Positions 1 through 7,757 of a stretch of DNA of 44,699 nt are shown in pieces (positions within the stretch are counted from its first letter, which is position 1; each line of letters begins with the position of its first letter). This stretch comes from an uncultured Arenicella sp. (GTDB lineage: Bacteria; Pseudomonadota; Gammaproteobacteria; Arenicellales; Arenicellaceae): NCBI GenBank assembly GCA_937989675.1, contig CALKRK010000038.1, forward strand, positions 1-44,699, given 5' to 3'. Made by a program: the position numbers and the translations under genes. The notes under the pieces were generated by a model. It saw only the letters and a list, made by a program, of their open reading frames with translations, was not told the origin of the DNA and did no database searches.

Positions 1-119
1 TAATATAAGCGATGTGTTTTATCTTGTGATAGTTGCTAATTGCAACTGCCATTGAAGACTCTAGCTACTGGAGCTCATGGATGCATACTCCAATAGCTGA
101 GAATATAAATGTATTGCTT

Positions 120-710
120 CTACTCGCTGGCTAACTTTTGCTCAAAAGCCGTTTGAGAGTCACAGGCTTTTTTGAGGTCAGTGGTCGATAACTCACCTAT
201 TTGCGTTGTGAGCCGCATATATTGTGCGGCTTCTTCATCTGTGATCTTTCCCGCTTGAGTGAGCTCCACTTGTTGTTGTATCGATACACCAAAGCGCTCC
301 CACAAAATTGTTGAATTACAGTTTGGGTCATCAGTGGTGTCTTGCCGGTTTATCGGGGTGGCAACGTAGTTGTCTGGCGCATGTTTTTCCATTACAGCGT
401 CGTATTGCTGGCAAATACCCTCATCGATAGGATTTTCATAACCTTGTGAAGGGTTCTCTTCGCTAACGGCAGCTAGCTTGAGGCCAATCTCGTTTGTTTC
501 TTCGTTGATTTCGGTTTGCTTACGCAATAAGTCAGCCGGTGCTTCTTTACCGTCCTCCATGTAATCAAAGATTTTGCGGTTATAAACTTGTGCCATGTTA
601 TTAACTGCCATCATCTTCTCTTGAGCCGTCTTTAACGAGCAGACAGCGTGAGTTTGGTGGCTAGCGACGAAGGTTAGAAAAGCCACGAGTGCAAGTAGGG
701 TTGATCTCAT
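120..710 (-). CDS. Small secreted protein of unknown function
   Basis: 196 residues. The N-terminus has a basic residue, a hydrophobic stretch and an Ala-rich end around residues 5-22, which reads as a Sec signal peptide with cleavage near THA-VC. The mature part is hydrophilic, mostly helical, rich in Glu, Gln and Asn, and carries four cysteines (near residues 24, 100, 131 and 183) that could form disulfides in the periplasm. I recognise no family. It lies 40 bases downstream of the WG-repeat gene on the same strand, so the two may be co-transcribed. Its 5' leader shares an 18-base motif with the leader of the ferritin-like gene at 4950. The ATG at 710 is supported by the signal peptide starting there and a weak AGAGA-type ribosome site. 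Confidence 0.75.
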   Translation of the reverse strand: MRSTLLALVAFLTFVASHQTHAVCSLKTAQEKMMAVNNMAQVYNRKIFDYMEDGKEAPADLLRKQTEINEETNEIGLKLAAVSEENPSQGYENPIDEGICQQYDAVMEKHAPDNYVATPINRQDTTDDPNCNSTILWERFGVSIQQQVELTQAGKITDEEAAQYMRLTTQIGELSTTDLKKACDSQTAFEQKLASE

Positions 711-720
711 AGTATTAGTT

Positions 721-740
721 CTCTGTGGGTTAGGTTGAAG
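721..740 (-). repeat. Leader motif copy 1
   Basis: On the minus strand this reads CTTCAACC then TAACCCACAGAG, ending 10 bases before the ATG at 710. The same 18 bases, lacking the internal CC, precede the ferritin-like gene at 4960-4977. It covers the ribosome-binding position. Function unknown; it may be a shared translation-initiation or regulatory leader, or a remnant of duplication. Confidence 0.5.
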
Positions 741-750
741 TTCGAGCCAG

Positions 751-3153
751 CTATTTGGATTTTAGCCAGTCTTGATAATCTTGGTTTTCATGAAATTCTT
801 GAAAGTAGACGAATTCCGGGTTTGCATCTAATACGGTTTTTATAATAGCAAAAGCTTTGTCTTGCTGATCGAGGTTTAGCAGCACTCGAACATAGGTATC
901 ATTCAGTGCGACGTCTTCCTCGCGGGCGTATTGCATGGCTGCTTCGATATACCCAAGTGCTTTCTCGGGGTCGCTTTCTCGTAAGGTCCATGCGGCGCCA
1001 TTGCCGGCATTCCGAAATACTTCCATTTGGAACTGACCTGACTCTGTAAATACCCACGTGCCAACGCCATTGTTGTTGAGGTAGTTGATAGCCGTGTCGG
1101 CTACTTTTATGTAGTTCTCCTGTGGCATGCCGCCTTCTAATTCGGGGTAAGCTGAACTAAGTAGTGCGTAGAGCGTCCATAGGTAATCGTATTCGCTAAT
1201 CGAGCTGCCTTCCTCGACGAGTTTAAAAACGGTATTCGCTTGCTCTTGTTTCAAACCTATGTTGCTAGAGTTTTGAGACAGTGCTTTGACGGCTGCATGG
1301 ACATTTTCGTCAGATTCGTCACTGGTTTCTACAAGTTCATAGGCTGTTTCGTCAAACTCTAGCGTCGCGGATTTTGATCGTTGTTTCGGAAGCACTGACA
1401 ACTTCAATGTGCTGGTGATGTCACCGTCTCCATACACCGTTGATTGATCAAGTATTAAGTAGGAATTACTTATTGACCAAGCGCGCGCCTCAGCACTATC
1501 GCCGGTGTAATAATTCAACTCCTGAATCTTTTTCCAACGATTATCCTTATGTGTGAAAGATCGCCCATATTGCTTTGTTAACTGTTTTTCAATTGCCGAA
1601 AACTGACCGGAAAAATCGGCAGATGACTCCATAAAATAATAGGTTCCCCAGTCGATTTCCGAAAGGTAATGAAAGGCCAACATCTCTATATTGCCAAATA
1701 CTGAATCTGCGATTTCATCGCTTGAAATACTATAGGGCTCGCCGCTGAAAATCTCAAAATACCTTGGTTTGCTATCCAGCAATTTTTGCACTACTGGCTT
1801 TATATCGCTGAGCCAGCTTTCGTCAAAACCAAACTCAAGATTTCCGGGCTTAAAAAATAAGGGATGTTGAGTGCGTAGCGTTCCAGTTGGGTAGGTGGCG
1901 CGCCACAGTTCCTTGCCTTGTGTATCGCTTACAACAAAAATATCTGATTTGGTGTTAGTGATAGTGTTGGTGGTTAGTGCAATTTCGCCTTCACGGTTAA
2001 CATAAACCAGTTTTCGATCTTCGGTAATCGCCGGGATAAATTTGCCGTTAAGATTGGCAATTTCGGCGTTATCGATATGGGTAGTGTAGGGTTCGGCAAT
2101 TGGATTGGCTAATTGTGTAAATGAGCCATCACGCTTTAACCAACCCCAATGCCGCGCACTAATAGCAAGGCCGTCGCATTGCTCTCTAAAGCCACTGAAC
2201 CAATCGTAGGAGGGCGCGTTGAGAGTGTCTATTTTGCTGCCGTCCAGAGACGCAAAAGTTATATTGTTATAGCCATGAGAAAGAATATTGCAATCTGAGT
2301 AAAGAGATATATTTGAGGCTCGACTTTTGTAGATTTCCTCACCTTGAGCGTTTATAACACCAGCGTGACCGCGATTATCGGTGAATACGGCTAAGCCAAG
2401 TTTATTAAAAGATGTTAGTGATTCAAATTTTGGCTTGATGACCCAATCGCCAGTGTTGTTAATAACGCCCCAAGTAAGCTCGTAATCTTCACCTGTTGCG
2501 GCGGGTGCGAGGCCATTGCTTGAGAATTCCCTAATAGCGCTAAATTGAGGTTTGATTAGCCGCTTTCCGTTTGTGTCGATGACTCCCCATTTACCATTTT
2601 CCTTGAGTAAGACCGGGGCCAACCCAGTTTTAGAGAAGCGTTTTGCAATCGCGAAAGGGCCCTTGATGGCTACTTCGCCTGTCGCGTTTATGTAGAAAAC
2701 TCGGTTGTTTTCGCCGACGATCGCGAAGCCATTTTCCATTGGTGACGCGCGTTTGTACGTGGCTGGGATTACTATTTTACCCGAGGTATTTAGGTAGCCC
2801 CATTTACCATCTTTTACAAAACGAGCAAGCCCCATTTCTGTCAATGCGCGTGCGTTGTCTAGTGTGGTTGGGTAGATCTCCTTGCCTTGATCATCAATAT
2901 AGCCGTAAGCGCCGTTGTCGTCGCGAACGACACTAACTTTCTGGCCATTAGGCCCTTCAGCGAAGCCTGAAATTAACGCGTATTTAGGCGGCATAACAAG
3001 TTGGCCGTCATCGCTTACTAAGCCCCATAGTTGACCATTTTTTGTTGGTAGGAAAAAGAGTTCAGTTTGTTTTTCTATCGAGCTTTGTGCCCATAGCGTG
3101 GTAGTTTGTAGCATTGAAAGTGCTACGAATATAATCAAGCGATTTCCATTCAT
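751..3153 (-). CDS. Secreted WG-repeat protein
   Basis: 800 residues. A signal peptide (residues 1-23, ending LWAQ) is followed by a series of WG beta-repeats over about residues 40-290, with the pattern W/Y-G-x-I/L-x-x-x-G-x-x-I/V-x-P-x-Y/F (for example near KWGYLNTSGKIVIP and KWGVIDTNGKRLIKP). The middle, about 290-620, shows weaker repeats and a region without recognisable motifs. The C-terminal 180 residues are helical and look like tetratricopeptide/Sel1-type repeats (AWTLRESDPEKALGYIEAAM and following). WG repeats are usually protein-interaction beta structures; no enzymatic motif is visible. It starts 36 bases after the sigma-factor gene on the same strand, so it may belong to that unit. 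A predicted periplasmic or surface scaffold is the most I can support. Confidence 0.85.
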   Translation of the reverse strand: MNGNRLIIFVALSMLQTTTLWAQSSIEKQTELFFLPTKNGQLWGLVSDDGQLVMPPKYALISGFAEGPNGQKVSVVRDDNGAYGYIDDQGKEIYPTTLDNARALTEMGLARFVKDGKWGYLNTSGKIVIPATYKRASPMENGFAIVGENNRVFYINATGEVAIKGPFAIAKRFSKTGLAPVLLKENGKWGVIDTNGKRLIKPQFSAIREFSSNGLAPAATGEDYELTWGVINNTGDWVIKPKFESLTSFNKLGLAVFTDNRGHAGVINAQGEEIYKSRASNISLYSDCNILSHGYNNITFASLDGSKIDTLNAPSYDWFSGFREQCDGLAISARHWGWLKRDGSFTQLANPIAEPYTTHIDNAEIANLNGKFIPAITEDRKLVYVNREGEIALTTNTITNTKSDIFVVSDTQGKELWRATYPTGTLRTQHPLFFKPGNLEFGFDESWLSDIKPVVQKLLDSKPRYFEIFSGEPYSISSDEIADSVFGNIEMLAFHYLSEIDWGTYYFMESSADFSGQFSAIEKQLTKQYGRSFTHKDNRWKKIQELNYYTGDSAEARAWSISNSYLILDQSTVYGDGDITSTLKLSVLPKQRSKSATLEFDETAYELVETSDESDENVHAAVKALSQNSSNIGLKQEQANTVFKLVEEGSSISEYDYLWTLYALLSSAYPELEGGMPQENYIKVADTAINYLNNNGVGTWVFTESGQFQMEVFRNAGNGAAWTLRESDPEKALGYIEAAMQYAREEDVALNDTYVRVLLNLDQQDKAFAIIKTVLDANPEFVYFQEFHENQDYQDWLKSK

Positions 3154-3189
3154 TGATTGATGCCTATTTGGTGGGGTTGCAGAACTATA

Positions 3190-3936
3190 TCAGCTGGTTT
3201 TTTGTTTGTGAATTTGGGTCAGTACAAACCTTACAATTTCATCGCAATGCTGGCCACCAACCTCATAAATATTGGGGCCGTAGTCACGTACTATTTTTTC
3301 CTGAAGCAACGCTTTTGCGCGGAAGAAGCGTGTTTTAACGGTTGTTTCATGGAGGTCTAGAACCTGTGCGGTTTCTCTAACACTTAATTGTTCAACACCA
3401 CGCATGATGAAAACAGTTCTGAATTTTTCGGGCAATGCATCGATTTGATGGCTTAGCTGATAGCGCAATTGATTGTTCTCGGCAATTGAATCTGGCGGAG
3501 TGGGGGTGCTATTTGACTTATTCATTTCTGACCCACGTATCGTGTCTAGTTCTATTACATCCGTTGGCTGCATTTTTCCGGGCTTTAATTTTCTGCGAGC
3601 CATCAGGGCTTCATTTTTTGCGATGGTCATAATCCAAGCCGAGAAATTGGAGTTACTCGAGAGTGTTCTGAATTTTTGATACGCTTTTATATGAACTTCC
3701 TGCACCACATCCATCGCATGGCCATCATCAAGGATAATGCTGCGCGCTAGTCGGAAGAGGCGTTGATTGTATCTACGCATAATGTGTTCATACGCATCGA
3801 TGTCTCCTTGACGAACCAGCTCCAATATTTCTCTATCGCTCATGGTGTGTCCATCGGGCTTAACTCCGATACCATTATCGGCGTCGAGTGCTTGTGTACC
3901 CTGTTTTTTGAACGGCTTCAAAAGTTGTTTAATCAT
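3190..3936 (-). CDS. ECF-type RNA polymerase sigma factor (RpoE-like)
   Basis: 248 residues from the chosen start. Region 2 (about residues 32-105) contains the core-binding helix YNQRLFRLARSIILDD and the DVVQEVHIKAYQKF segment; region 4 (about 150-205) contains LPEKFRTVFIMRGVEQLS and the helix-turn-helix ETAQVLDLHETTVKTR. The C-terminal tail with GGQHCDEIV is common in proteobacterial ECF sigmas. The longer reading frame would begin at 3999 inside the cytochrome gene; ATG 3936 lies 16 bases after the cytochrome stop and is preferred. A still shorter start at 3843 cannot be excluded because neither has a good ribosome site. No anti-sigma gene is visible beside it, which is unusual. Its neighbours, a ferritin-like protein and a cytochrome c, suggest an envelope redox or metal stress role, by inference. 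Confidence 0.9.
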   Translation of the reverse strand: MIKQLLKPFKKQGTQALDADNGIGVKPDGHTMSDREILELVRQGDIDAYEHIMRRYNQRLFRLARSIILDDGHAMDVVQEVHIKAYQKFRTLSSNSNFSAWIMTIAKNEALMARRKLKPGKMQPTDVIELDTIRGSEMNKSNSTPTPPDSIAENNQLRYQLSHQIDALPEKFRTVFIMRGVEQLSVRETAQVLDLHETTVKTRFFRAKALLQEKIVRDYGPNIYEVGGQHCDEIVRFVLTQIHKQKTS

Positions 3937-3952
3937 AAGGATTATCAATAAG

Positions 3953-4360
3953 CTATTGAGCACATAAGTCTGACATTGAGCGCTCCTTAATATAGTCAAT
4001 CAATGTCGTGCGTTGGGCTCGATCTTGCAGCCCTACAAACCCCATCGACGTACCCGGAAGAAACGTCAGTGGTGATTTGAGGAACTGATCCAATGATTCC
4101 TCGTTCCACACGATATCAGATTCGCGCATGGCAGACGAGTAATCGAAGCCTTCTGCAGAACCAGCTTGCCGACCAAATAGTTGGCAGTGCATGGGGCCTG
4201 TTCTATGGTATTCAAAGGAATGGCAGCCCATGCACTGCTGATAAATATGTTGCCCTTGTTGCATGCTCTCTGGCCTGGTTTGTGCGCAGAGAATAGATTG
4301 ATTCACCATTAACAAGCTAAACAAATAGAATGCTGGCCGGGTTGGGCGCTTTCGTCTCAA
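3953..4360 (-). CDS. Small exported c-type cytochrome
   Basis: 135 residues with an N-terminal basic and hydrophobic signal (residues 1-26). The haem attachment motif C-M-G-C-H lies near residues 43-47 and is followed by the class I cytochrome pattern GPMHCQLFGRQAGSAEGFDYSSAM. The distal methionine ligand is probably in PGTSMGFVG near residue 106. It should carry one covalently bound haem c in the periplasm and act as an electron carrier. It overlaps the ferritin-like gene by four bases (ATGA), a sign of translational coupling, and is followed 16 bases later by the sigma-factor start. Compared with cytochrome c2/c552 the length is normal. Confidence 0.92.
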   Translation of the reverse strand: MRRKRPTRPAFYLFSLLMVNQSILCAQTRPESMQQGQHIYQQCMGCHSFEYHRTGPMHCQLFGRQAGSAEGFDYSSAMRESDIVWNEESLDQFLKSPLTFLPGTSMGFVGLQDRAQRTTLIDYIKERSMSDLCAQ

Positions 4361-4950
4361 GAGAAAAATGCCCCTGGCACAGGGTCTAGGCCTAAAGCAT
4401 TCCGTAATATAGCCCAGTGCATGGCCTCATCGGCTAAGATGCTGGCGGCAACTTTGCTTAGGTCTCTATTATCAAATATGGGGATTGCACCAGCATACGC
4501 GCTAACAGCCCCGCGCTCCAAGCCTGCAGCAAATTCCAATACGTTACTTTGAGTCTTGAGTTTCTCAACTGGGAAGCGATAGTCTGCTTTGGCCTCAGCA
4601 GCGACACCACCAAATTGTTTTACGGCGGCAGCAAGTGCTTCGATATGCTCTTTGTGGTGACCTTGAAATTTGATCGCAATCGGGAGTACGGCATCGTTCA
4701 ATAGGCCACTTTCTGCGCCAAGTTGGTATGCCGCTACGGCTTCGTGCTCAGCGGCTATTGCGGTGTTTAGAATACGGATATCTTGTTTAACCGCATTGCT
4801 GCTTTGTTTACCGGTGCCGGCCGATGCGGTAGCTCCAGCCATCATGGTTACGGCAGTGGCCGAGAGCGTTAAGCCGCCAGCACGTTGGATGAATTGACGG
4901 CGAGAGCTAGCGAGAGTCTCTTTAAAGAGCTCTGGTGCATGTTTACTCAT
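4357..4950 (-). CDS. Tat-exported ferritin-like domain protein
   Basis: 197 residues. A twin-arginine signal with SRRQFIQRAGG at about residues 16-26, then a hydrophobic Ala-rich stretch, indicates export of a folded, probably metal-loaded protein. The body has the helical pattern of ferritin-like DUF4439/Ferritin_2 proteins, with Glu and His pairs at AAEHEAVAAY, HHKEHIEAL, ERGAVSAY and DEAMHWAIL that could bind a di-iron centre. Start at 4950 has a GAGG ribosome site. It heads the ferritin-cytochrome-sigma run. Function (iron storage, oxidase or peroxide handling) is inferred only from fold and neighbours. Confidence 0.85.
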   Translation of the reverse strand: MSKHAPELFKETLASSRRQFIQRAGGLTLSATAVTMMAGATASAGTGKQSSNAVKQDIRILNTAIAAEHEAVAAYQLGAESGLLNDAVLPIAIKFQGHHKEHIEALAAAVKQFGGVAAEAKADYRFPVEKLKTQSNVLEFAAGLERGAVSAYAGAIPIFDNRDLSKVAASILADEAMHWAILRNALGLDPVPGAFFS

Positions 4951-4959
4951 TGGTGGTTC

Positions 4960-4977
4960 CTCTGTGGGTTATTGAAG
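4960..4977 (-). repeat. Leader motif copy 2
   Basis: On the minus strand CTTCAA then TAACCCACAGAG, nine bases before the ATG of the ferritin-like gene and including its GAGG ribosome site. It matches the element at 721-740 over 18 bases apart from a two-base indel. Confidence 0.5.
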
Positions 4978-4991
4978 AGATTACTAATAAG

Positions 4992-5019
4992 TAAATGCGT
5001 TAGCGCGGCAAAAGGTTCC
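4992..5019 (-). promoter_or_regulatory. Candidate ECF-sigma promoter for the ferritin-cytochrome-sigma operon
   Basis: Read on the minus strand, GGAACC (5014-5019) is followed after 16 bases by CATTTA (4992-4997), about 40 bases before the ATG at 4950. GGAAC is the classic -35 element of RpoE-like sigma factors; the -10 match is weak. If real it would make the operon autoregulated by its own sigma factor. Confidence 0.4.
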
Positions 5020-5062
5020 CAGATTTCAGATAAATTTACTCAAAGGCAGTTTCTAACAAACG

Positions 5063-5977
5063 CTATTGAAATGCTTTTGCGAGGTCATGCCCCGTTGTGC
5101 TCCAGGTATCGGCTTGCGCAGTAATGTAGTCTAAAACGGCTTCTAGCTTACGTATGCGATGCGGTTGCCCGAGCATCCAAGGGTGTAAATTTAGTGCGAG
5201 TATACGCCCGCCGTGGGTGTTGGTTTCTTCGAGTAAAAAGTCGTGAGCGTCACAAATCTGCTCCACATATGAATTTTCGCTGTGCAGGTTATTCATCAGA
5301 ATAAACTTGTCTTCGAGCTCATTTGAAAGAGGCATGGCGATTAAGTCGCCGTGCTTTGTGTTGAATGAATAGGGCATGTCGTCGTTCACCCAGTCGCTAA
5401 AGTATTCGATGCCTTGCTCGGCGAGTAAGTCCGGAGTGTTCTCACTTTCGCTTCTTGCTGGGCTTAGCCAGCCAGAAATATCTTGACCACTGAGTTCGCG
5501 CAGAGAGCCTAACGCTTTCTTGATGAGTTCGCGCTCTTCGTCGATGTTTTGACCACCATAGTGAAGTGCGTCCATGTGTAGACCATGGCAGGCTATTTCA
5601 TCACCACGTTCTTTGATCACGTCTAACAGGTATTGGTTACGTTCTGCGAGCCGTGTGTTGATTGTGAAGGTGGGCTTAATATTGTACTTGTCAAACAGTT
5701 TTAGAAAGCGAAAGACCCCAACTCGATTACCATAGTCACGCAAAGTATAGTGCCGTAAATCAGGGTAGGGCATGGTCATGCCGCCAGGCACTTTAAACGG
5801 CTTGCCTTGTTGGTTTATTGGAAAGAATTGCAGGCAGACGTTGACCCATAGGGCGAGCTTTTTACCGTTTGGCCATTCGACTTTTGGCCGCTCAGAGAGC
5901 ATCGACCAATCGTAACGTCGGTGGTCCATGCCGTACTGGCGTTGCGGGTATTCGAGAAATTTCTTATCCAACGTCAT
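5063..5977 (-). CDS. PuuE-like polysaccharide deacetylase-family hydrolase (paralog 1)
   Basis: 304 residues. It has the NodB-type barrel layout of the allantoinase PuuE / cyclic-imide hydrolase branch: RPKVEWPNGKKLALWV at residues 30-45, DYGNRVGVFRFLKLFDKY near 80-97, HGLHMDALHYGG near 130-141, LSPARSES near 170, DDMP near 192 and a late HPW near 267. It aligns end to end with the upstream paralog. A notable difference is Gln50 where the paralog has Glu37 in the first-strand motif. It shares a four-base ATGA overlap with that gene, so the two are probably translated together. By family and context it may open a cyclic amide or imide rather than deacetylate sugars; the substrate is unknown. 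Confidence 0.88.
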   Translation of the reverse strand: MTLDKKFLEYPQRQYGMDHRRYDWSMLSERPKVEWPNGKKLALWVNVCLQFFPINQQGKPFKVPGGMTMPYPDLRHYTLRDYGNRVGVFRFLKLFDKYNIKPTFTINTRLAERNQYLLDVIKERGDEIACHGLHMDALHYGGQNIDEERELIKKALGSLRELSGQDISGWLSPARSESENTPDLLAEQGIEYFSDWVNDDMPYSFNTKHGDLIAMPLSNELEDKFILMNNLHSENSYVEQICDAHDFLLEETNTHGGRILALNLHPWMLGQPHRIRKLEAVLDYITAQADTWSTTGHDLAKAFQ

Positions 5978-6891
5978 GCCTGTTTCCTGCTTTGAATGTC
6001 TTCGGTGGCGGTATCGTAGTAATGCTCGATAAAATAGTCGGCGATTTCACGCCCAGTAGTAACCCAAACGTCGGGGTGGCCAGTGATGTATTCGAGAGCC
6101 TCTTCAAATGCCCGCAATCGGTGCGGGCAACTGACTTGGTAGTTGTGCGTAGGCACGCACATAACGGTGCCGCTTTCTTCGCCTTCCACATAGAGCTGAT
6201 CGAAGTTGTCTTTAATAATCTGCCCGTAGCGGCGTGGTTCAATTTTATTGACGACGTAAGCAATGGTGTCGTTCATTTCCAGCGAATAAGGAATGGAGAC
6301 GAATTTCTTACCACTACGCACTTTGACCGGAGTGGGCTGGTCGTCGTGGAAAAGATCGCAGGTATAAGTACCGCCGGCCTCGGCAAAGAGGTCAATGGTA
6401 TGGTCTGAATGCGACAGTGCTGGAGCGAGATATCCAGCTGGTTTTTTGCCGGTGTGTTTTTCGATGGTGTCGACCGAGTCTTGAATCATTTCGCGTTCTT
6501 GGTCTTCCGATAGACCGTAGGTGTAACGCGTATTGTAGATGCCGTGGCTAAAGAACTCCCAGTCTCGCTCGGCACAGAGTTCGATGATTTCCGGGTGATG
6601 ATCACAGATCGCTGTTGAAAGCGAGATAGACCCGCGGATGCCGTACTTGTCTAGCAAGCGCATCTGGCGCTGGTGACCAACCCGGTTACCGTAATCTCGA
6701 ATGCTATAACCGCCAACCGCTGGTGTGGCTTGCGGCCAAGGTTTTCGATGTGGGTTCTCAGGCGGATCGAGTTCATAAAACTCAATATTTGGCGCCACCC
6801 AAAAGGCGATCTTGGCACCATTTGGCCATTCTATCTTTGGGCGATTTTGATACGGCCAGTAATCGTACAATTGCGGGTCTTCTTGATTCAT
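5974..6891 (-). CDS. PuuE-like polysaccharide deacetylase-family hydrolase (paralog 2)
   Basis: 305 residues, same family and order of motifs as the following gene: RPKIEWPNGAKIAFWV at 17-32, then PNIEFYE with Glu37, DYGNRVGHQRQMRLLDKYGIRG near 80-100, SHGIYNTRYTYG near 129-140, LAPALSHSD near 170 and DDQP near 193. This is the typical set seen in allantoinase PuuE and in bacterial cyclic imide hydrolases, which use the polysaccharide deacetylase fold on lactam or imide rings. It lies 31 bases downstream of the isochorismatase gene and four bases overlap the next paralog, so the three probably form one operon divergent from the large plus-strand operon. Exact substrate cannot be read from sequence. 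Confidence 0.88.
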   Translation of the reverse strand: MNQEDPQLYDYWPYQNRPKIEWPNGAKIAFWVAPNIEFYELDPPENPHRKPWPQATPAVGGYSIRDYGNRVGHQRQMRLLDKYGIRGSISLSTAICDHHPEIIELCAERDWEFFSHGIYNTRYTYGLSEDQEREMIQDSVDTIEKHTGKKPAGYLAPALSHSDHTIDLFAEAGGTYTCDLFHDDQPTPVKVRSGKKFVSIPYSLEMNDTIAYVVNKIEPRRYGQIIKDNFDQLYVEGEESGTVMCVPTHNYQVSCPHRLRAFEEALEYITGHPDVWVTTGREIADYFIEHYYDTATEDIQSRKQA

Positions 6892-6922
6892 AACAGCTCG
6901 AACTGAATTTCTTTGGTTTGGC

Positions 6923-7591
6923 TTAGCTGGCTTGCGAATCTAGCCAATCAAAGACCTCTCTAACGTCTAATACGTCGGCGTACTTGATGGCGAGATCCGT
7001 TAGATTAGCAAAGTGATAGCTTTCGTGTTTGTCGGCCACGCACTCTTCTGGAACGATGGTGCGGTAACCGCGCGAGAGCGAATCTACGGCGGTAGCTCGT
7101 ATGCAGCCTGAGGTAGAGCCACCAGTAACGACTACAGTATCCACTTTGTGCCACACACACAGCGATTGCAATTGCGTTTCAAAAAACGCAGAGGGCATTT
7201 TTTTGCAATAAATCGCGTCTTTGACGGGGTCAATTTCAAGGCGATCGTCAAATTCAGTGCGCTGGGATCCATGCTTAATGTTTTGTAGCGAATCTGGTGT
7301 GTCTGTACGCGTGCCCCAAACACCACAGTCTTCCCCAGACTCCATATAAGCCACATGCGTCCAAACCACAGGCCAATCTAATTTGCGAAATTTCTTGGCT
7401 AGTTCGTTGGTGTATTCCATCTGTTTAGGGTCGGTTTCATACGCGGTCTTAAACAGGTCAGTTCTGGTATAGGCTTTTTGCGGGTCGACGTTCACTAAAA
7501 TAGCTTTATCGCCGAAGCCGAACCTGGCTCGAGCCGGATTGGCTTTTAATTCTTGATAGATTTCGCGCGCAGTTTTGTCGCTGGTTTGCAT
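6923..7591 (-). CDS. Isochorismatase-family cysteine amidohydrolase
   Basis: 222 residues from the chosen start. The cysteine hydrolase triad is visible as Asp36 (ILVNVDPQKAYT), Lys130 (CKKMPSAFFET) and Cys163 (GGSTSGCIRATAVDSLS); the Lys-Cys spacing of 33 equals that of N-carbamoylsarcosine amidohydrolase. Family members release ammonia from carbamoyl or amide groups, for example N-carbamoylsarcosine, ureidoacrylate or maleamate. A longer frame opens at 7624, but ATG 7591 has AGGAG six bases upstream and is preferred. First gene of the minus-strand operon with the two PuuE-like hydrolases: a ring-opening step followed by amide cleavage is the natural reading, by inference. Confidence 0.92.
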   Translation of the reverse strand: MQTSDKTAREIYQELKANPARARFGFGDKAILVNVDPQKAYTRTDLFKTAYETDPKQMEYTNELAKKFRKLDWPVVWTHVAYMESGEDCGVWGTRTDTPDSLQNIKHGSQRTEFDDRLEIDPVKDAIYCKKMPSAFFETQLQSLCVWHKVDTVVVTGGSTSGCIRATAVDSLSRGYRTIVPEECVADKHESYHFANLTDLAIKYADVLDVREVFDWLDSQAS

Positions 7592-7596
7592 ATAGA

Positions 7597-7601
7597 CTCC
7601 T
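7597..7601 (-). promoter_or_regulatory. Ribosome binding site that fixes the start at 7591
   Basis: AGGAG on the minus strand, five bases from the ATG at 7591; no comparable site precedes the longer alternative at 7624. Confidence 0.7.
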
Positions 7602-7680
7602 GAAAACCGGGATAAGTTCGTCATATGGGCTTCAAAATCACACTATTTTGATTCAACAAAATGCCCTATGAATGTTTTAT

Positions 7681-7709
7681 TTGATATATTAGTATAACAT
7701 TAATACAAT
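7681..7709 (+). promoter_or_regulatory. Sigma-70 promoter candidate for the twelve-gene operon
   Basis: TTGATA (7681-7686), a 17-base spacer and TACAAT (7704-7709), 48 bases before the GST start. The spacer is AT-rich and contains an imperfect inverted repeat (TATTAGT / CATTAATA) that could be an operator. The divergent operon must also start within 7592-7757, so shared control is likely. Confidence 0.55.
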
Positions 7710-7757
7710 GTGTCGAGGCAAGGCGTGTTTTAGCGCCATTCAATAACTATACATCGA

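Noticed and set aside
31-47. AGTTGC/GCAACT hairpin downstream of the first gene as terminator
   Set aside because: Only six pairs, no T-run on the relevant strand, so too weak to call.
3937-3999. Longer start for the sigma factor at 3999
   Set aside because: It would overlap the cytochrome gene by 47 bases and add a hydrophobic non-sigma piece; ATG 3936 directly follows the cytochrome stop.
5869-6408. 179-codon plus-strand frame opposite the PuuE-like genes
   Set aside because: It lies antisense to two strongly supported genes, has no recognisable motif and no convincing start signals; a shadow frame.
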